From Acidobacteriota bacterium (lineage in GTDB: Bacteria > Acidobacteriota > Terriglobia > UBA7540 > JAPUME01), in assembly GCA_027294185.1 (NCBI GenBank), contig JAPUME010000033.1, positions 1 through 6,610 of the forward strand: 6,610 nucleotides of DNA, given 5' to 3'. The position numbers and the translations under genes are program-made. Shown here piece after piece: positions 5,197 to 6,610 of this stretch; position 1 is the stretch's first letter, and each line of letters begins with the position of its first letter. The notes under the pieces were generated by a model. The model saw only the letters and a program-made list of their open reading frames with translations, did no database searches and was not told the DNA's origin.

Positions 5197-6555
5197 ATGC
5201 CCACCTCAGCTACATCGCCGGCCCTGTTACTGGTCACCCTGTTGATCAAGTTGGGCCTGATTGCTTCTCTGGCGAGCATCATTACCCGATTCGGCGCCTT
5301 CAAGGAACTCCTGTTCGTGGAGCAGAGGAATGCGCGACAGAAGATTCACTTTGCGGCTTTCCTGGGAATCCCCTTCTTTCTGGGAGTAATGGCCCGGCTG
5401 GTGGCCGGATACCAGGGAGCCGACCTGAGTCTGGAAATCACCCTGCTGGCCGGATTGCTGGGTGGGGCTGTGGTGGGTTTGCTCGTGGGCCTGATGGTGC
5501 ACCTGCCGGCTTTCCTGATCGGCGGGGAGTGGATGGCGATCGTAATGCTTTCCCTCTACGCGCTGGTCGGGGGCCTGGTCCGCTATATCTGTCCCGACAA
5601 AGAGGAGATCTGGAAGTATTCTCCCTTTATCGAGCTGAGCCTTTACCGCTCTATTCGGCGGCGCTTCACCAATCCGGGCATGGACTGGCAGGTCCTGCTT
5701 TTCCTGGTGGGGGTGATCCTTGAAATCACCCGGATGTGGACGGGACGCCTTTTTCCGGCGGGCAAGTTGTTCTACCTCGACTCGGAGGGGAGTTTCTGGA
5801 CGGCGTTTCTGATTGTCCTGGCCACCCCCATCGGGGTCGGTCTGCCCTTGCGGATTTGGAACAGCACGCGGATCGAGCGCACCCTGGAAGAACAGAAACG
5901 GCTGCTCATGCAGGCCCGTGTCGAATCCCTCACAGGCCAGATCAATCCTCACTTCCTGTTTAACACCCTGAATACGGTCTCTTTCCTGACTCGCAGCGAC
6001 CCGGGCAAGGCGCGGGAAGTGCTGGTGAAGCTCTCGAACATCATGCGCGGACGACTGAAGGCGCAGTTGAATTTTGTTCCCCTGAAGCAGGAGTTGGACT
6101 TTGTCGACGATTACCTGGATATCGAGGTGGTGCGGTTCGGAAAAGAGAAGCTCGAAATCCGCAGGGAGATTGACCCGGACACCCTGGAGCTTGTGGTTCC
6201 CAATATGTTGCTGCAACCGCTGGTCGAAAACGCCGTGAAGCACGGGATCAGCCCCAGGATCGAGGGAGGAATTCTCGTGATCGGCGCCCGCCGCGCCAAC
6301 GGCCGCCTGACCATACGGGTCGGGGACAACGGAGTGGGAATTTCCCCGGAGAAGCGCGAACAGATATTCGCCTCCGGGATCGGCATCAGCAATGTGCTGG
6401 AACGGCTGAAGGTGATCTACGGAAAGGATTTCCAGATCGACGTGGACAGCCAACCGGGACGCGGCACAGAAATTCGCATCGATATTCCCGAGGTGCATCC
6501 CATGCCTGATTCCAGCTTGGCCCCGGCGGAGAGACCCGTCTCAAAGGCATCCTGA
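5197..6555 (+). CDS. LytS/YpdA-type membrane sensor histidine kinase
   Basis: A 452-residue sensor kinase of the His_kinase (LytS/YehU) family, which normally phosphorylates a LytTR-type response regulator. The N-terminal 220 residues hold about six hydrophobic helices (near 8-30, 51-70, 81-106, 110-130, 164-180, 200-220). The segment LLAGLLGGAVVGLLVGL is like the 5TM LytS receptor domain, and a charged loop lies at 131-163. A short coiled linker (224-243) follows. The phospho-acceptor box is QINPHFLFNTLN (248-259), with His252 as the probable phosphorylation site. The ATPase domain has the N-box PLVENAVKHG (341-350, Asn345), GDNGVGI (376-382), GIGISNVLERL (394-404) and GRGTEIRIDIP (421-431). 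All kinase motifs are intact. The last 20 residues are a Pro/Ser-rich tail. The ligand is unknown. The partner regulator is probably just past the right edge but is not seen. The start is backed by AGGA four bases upstream. Confidence 0.95.
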   Translation: MPTSATSPALLLVTLLIKLGLIASLASIITRFGAFKELLFVEQRNARQKIHFAAFLGIPFFLGVMARLVAGYQGADLSLEITLLAGLLGGAVVGLLVGLMVHLPAFLIGGEWMAIVMLSLYALVGGLVRYICPDKEEIWKYSPFIELSLYRSIRRRFTNPGMDWQVLLFLVGVILEITRMWTGRLFPAGKLFYLDSEGSFWTAFLIVLATPIGVGLPLRIWNSTRIERTLEEQKRLLMQARVESLTGQINPHFLFNTLNTVSFLTRSDPGKAREVLVKLSNIMRGRLKAQLNFVPLKQELDFVDDYLDIEVVRFGKEKLEIRREIDPDTLELVVPNMLLQPLVENAVKHGISPRIEGGILVIGARRANGRLTIRVGDNGVGISPEKREQIFASGIGISNVLERLKVIYGKDFQIDVDSQPGRGTEIRIDIPEVHPMPDSSLAPAERPVSKAS

Positions 6556-6566
6556 GTGTGGCGCGT

Positions 6567-6595
6567 AATGCTTTTCCCGCCTCTTAGGCGGCATT
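6567..6595 (+). other. Short inverted repeat after the kinase gene
   Basis: CCGCCT (6577-6582) and AGGCGG (6586-6591) form a 6-bp stem with a three-base loop. The flanking AATG (6567-6570) and CATT (6592-6595) could extend it across a six-base bulge. It begins 11 bp after the kinase stop. No T-run follows, so it is not a clear intrinsic terminator. It may be an mRNA-end structure, an attenuating hairpin or an operator. Confidence 0.4.
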
Positions 6596-6610
6596 GCGTG
6601 TGGTATGATG

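Noticed and set aside
5227..6498. 423-codon open frame antisense to the histidine kinase
   Set aside because: The kinase carries intact His, N, G1 and G2 boxes. The antisense product is rich in His, Gln and Asp with no fold signature, typical of a shadow frame.

Overview
The window looks like bacterial chromosome of moderately high GC. It is split between a minus-strand respiratory complex I (NADH:quinone oxidoreductase, nuo) operon and a short plus-strand gene set transcribed away from it. The overall style suggests Acidobacteriota or a neighbouring deep Gram-negative lineage: separate nuoC and nuoD, a small 'GFNTDV...YHVQTE' protein, a LytS-type kinase, and some weak ribosome binding sites. 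That placement is an inference from family resemblance, not a proof.

Minus strand, read from 4587 down to 1: a good sigma70-type promoter (TTGACA, 18-nt spacer, TATAGT), then nuoA, a 138-bp non-coding gap, nuoC, nuoD, nuoE, nuoF and the first 137 codons of nuoG, which runs off the left edge. NuoE, NuoF and NuoG form the NADH-oxidising arm (FMN plus Fe-S clusters). NuoC and NuoD form the connecting, quinone-site module, and NuoA is a membrane subunit. All ligand motifs that can be checked are intact, so this appears to be a working complex. The notable omission is nuoB, which normally lies between nuoA and nuoC and carries the terminal cluster N2. It is not there, and the gap is too short to hold it.

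The divergent intergenic region (4517-4674) holds the nuo promoter and a weaker candidate promoter for the other direction. Plus strand: an 83-residue conserved-type hypothetical protein, a ThiS-like ubiquitin-fold sulfur carrier starting at TTG with an unusual GGGKE tail, and a full-length membrane sensor histidine kinase of the LytS/YpdA class. Gaps between these genes are about 30 bp, so they probably form one transcript. After the kinase there is a short hairpin and the window ends, probably just before the next gene.

Smaller structures stand out. Two imperfect tandem duplications each straddle a stop codon (nuoA and nuoC), and a doubled TAGGATT sits at the ribosome binding site of the kinase. 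I did not find a mobile element, CRISPR array, tRNA or rRNA, nor a clearly new biological system. The most unusual points are the missing nuoB, the stop-codon duplications and the orphan thiS with its extended tail.
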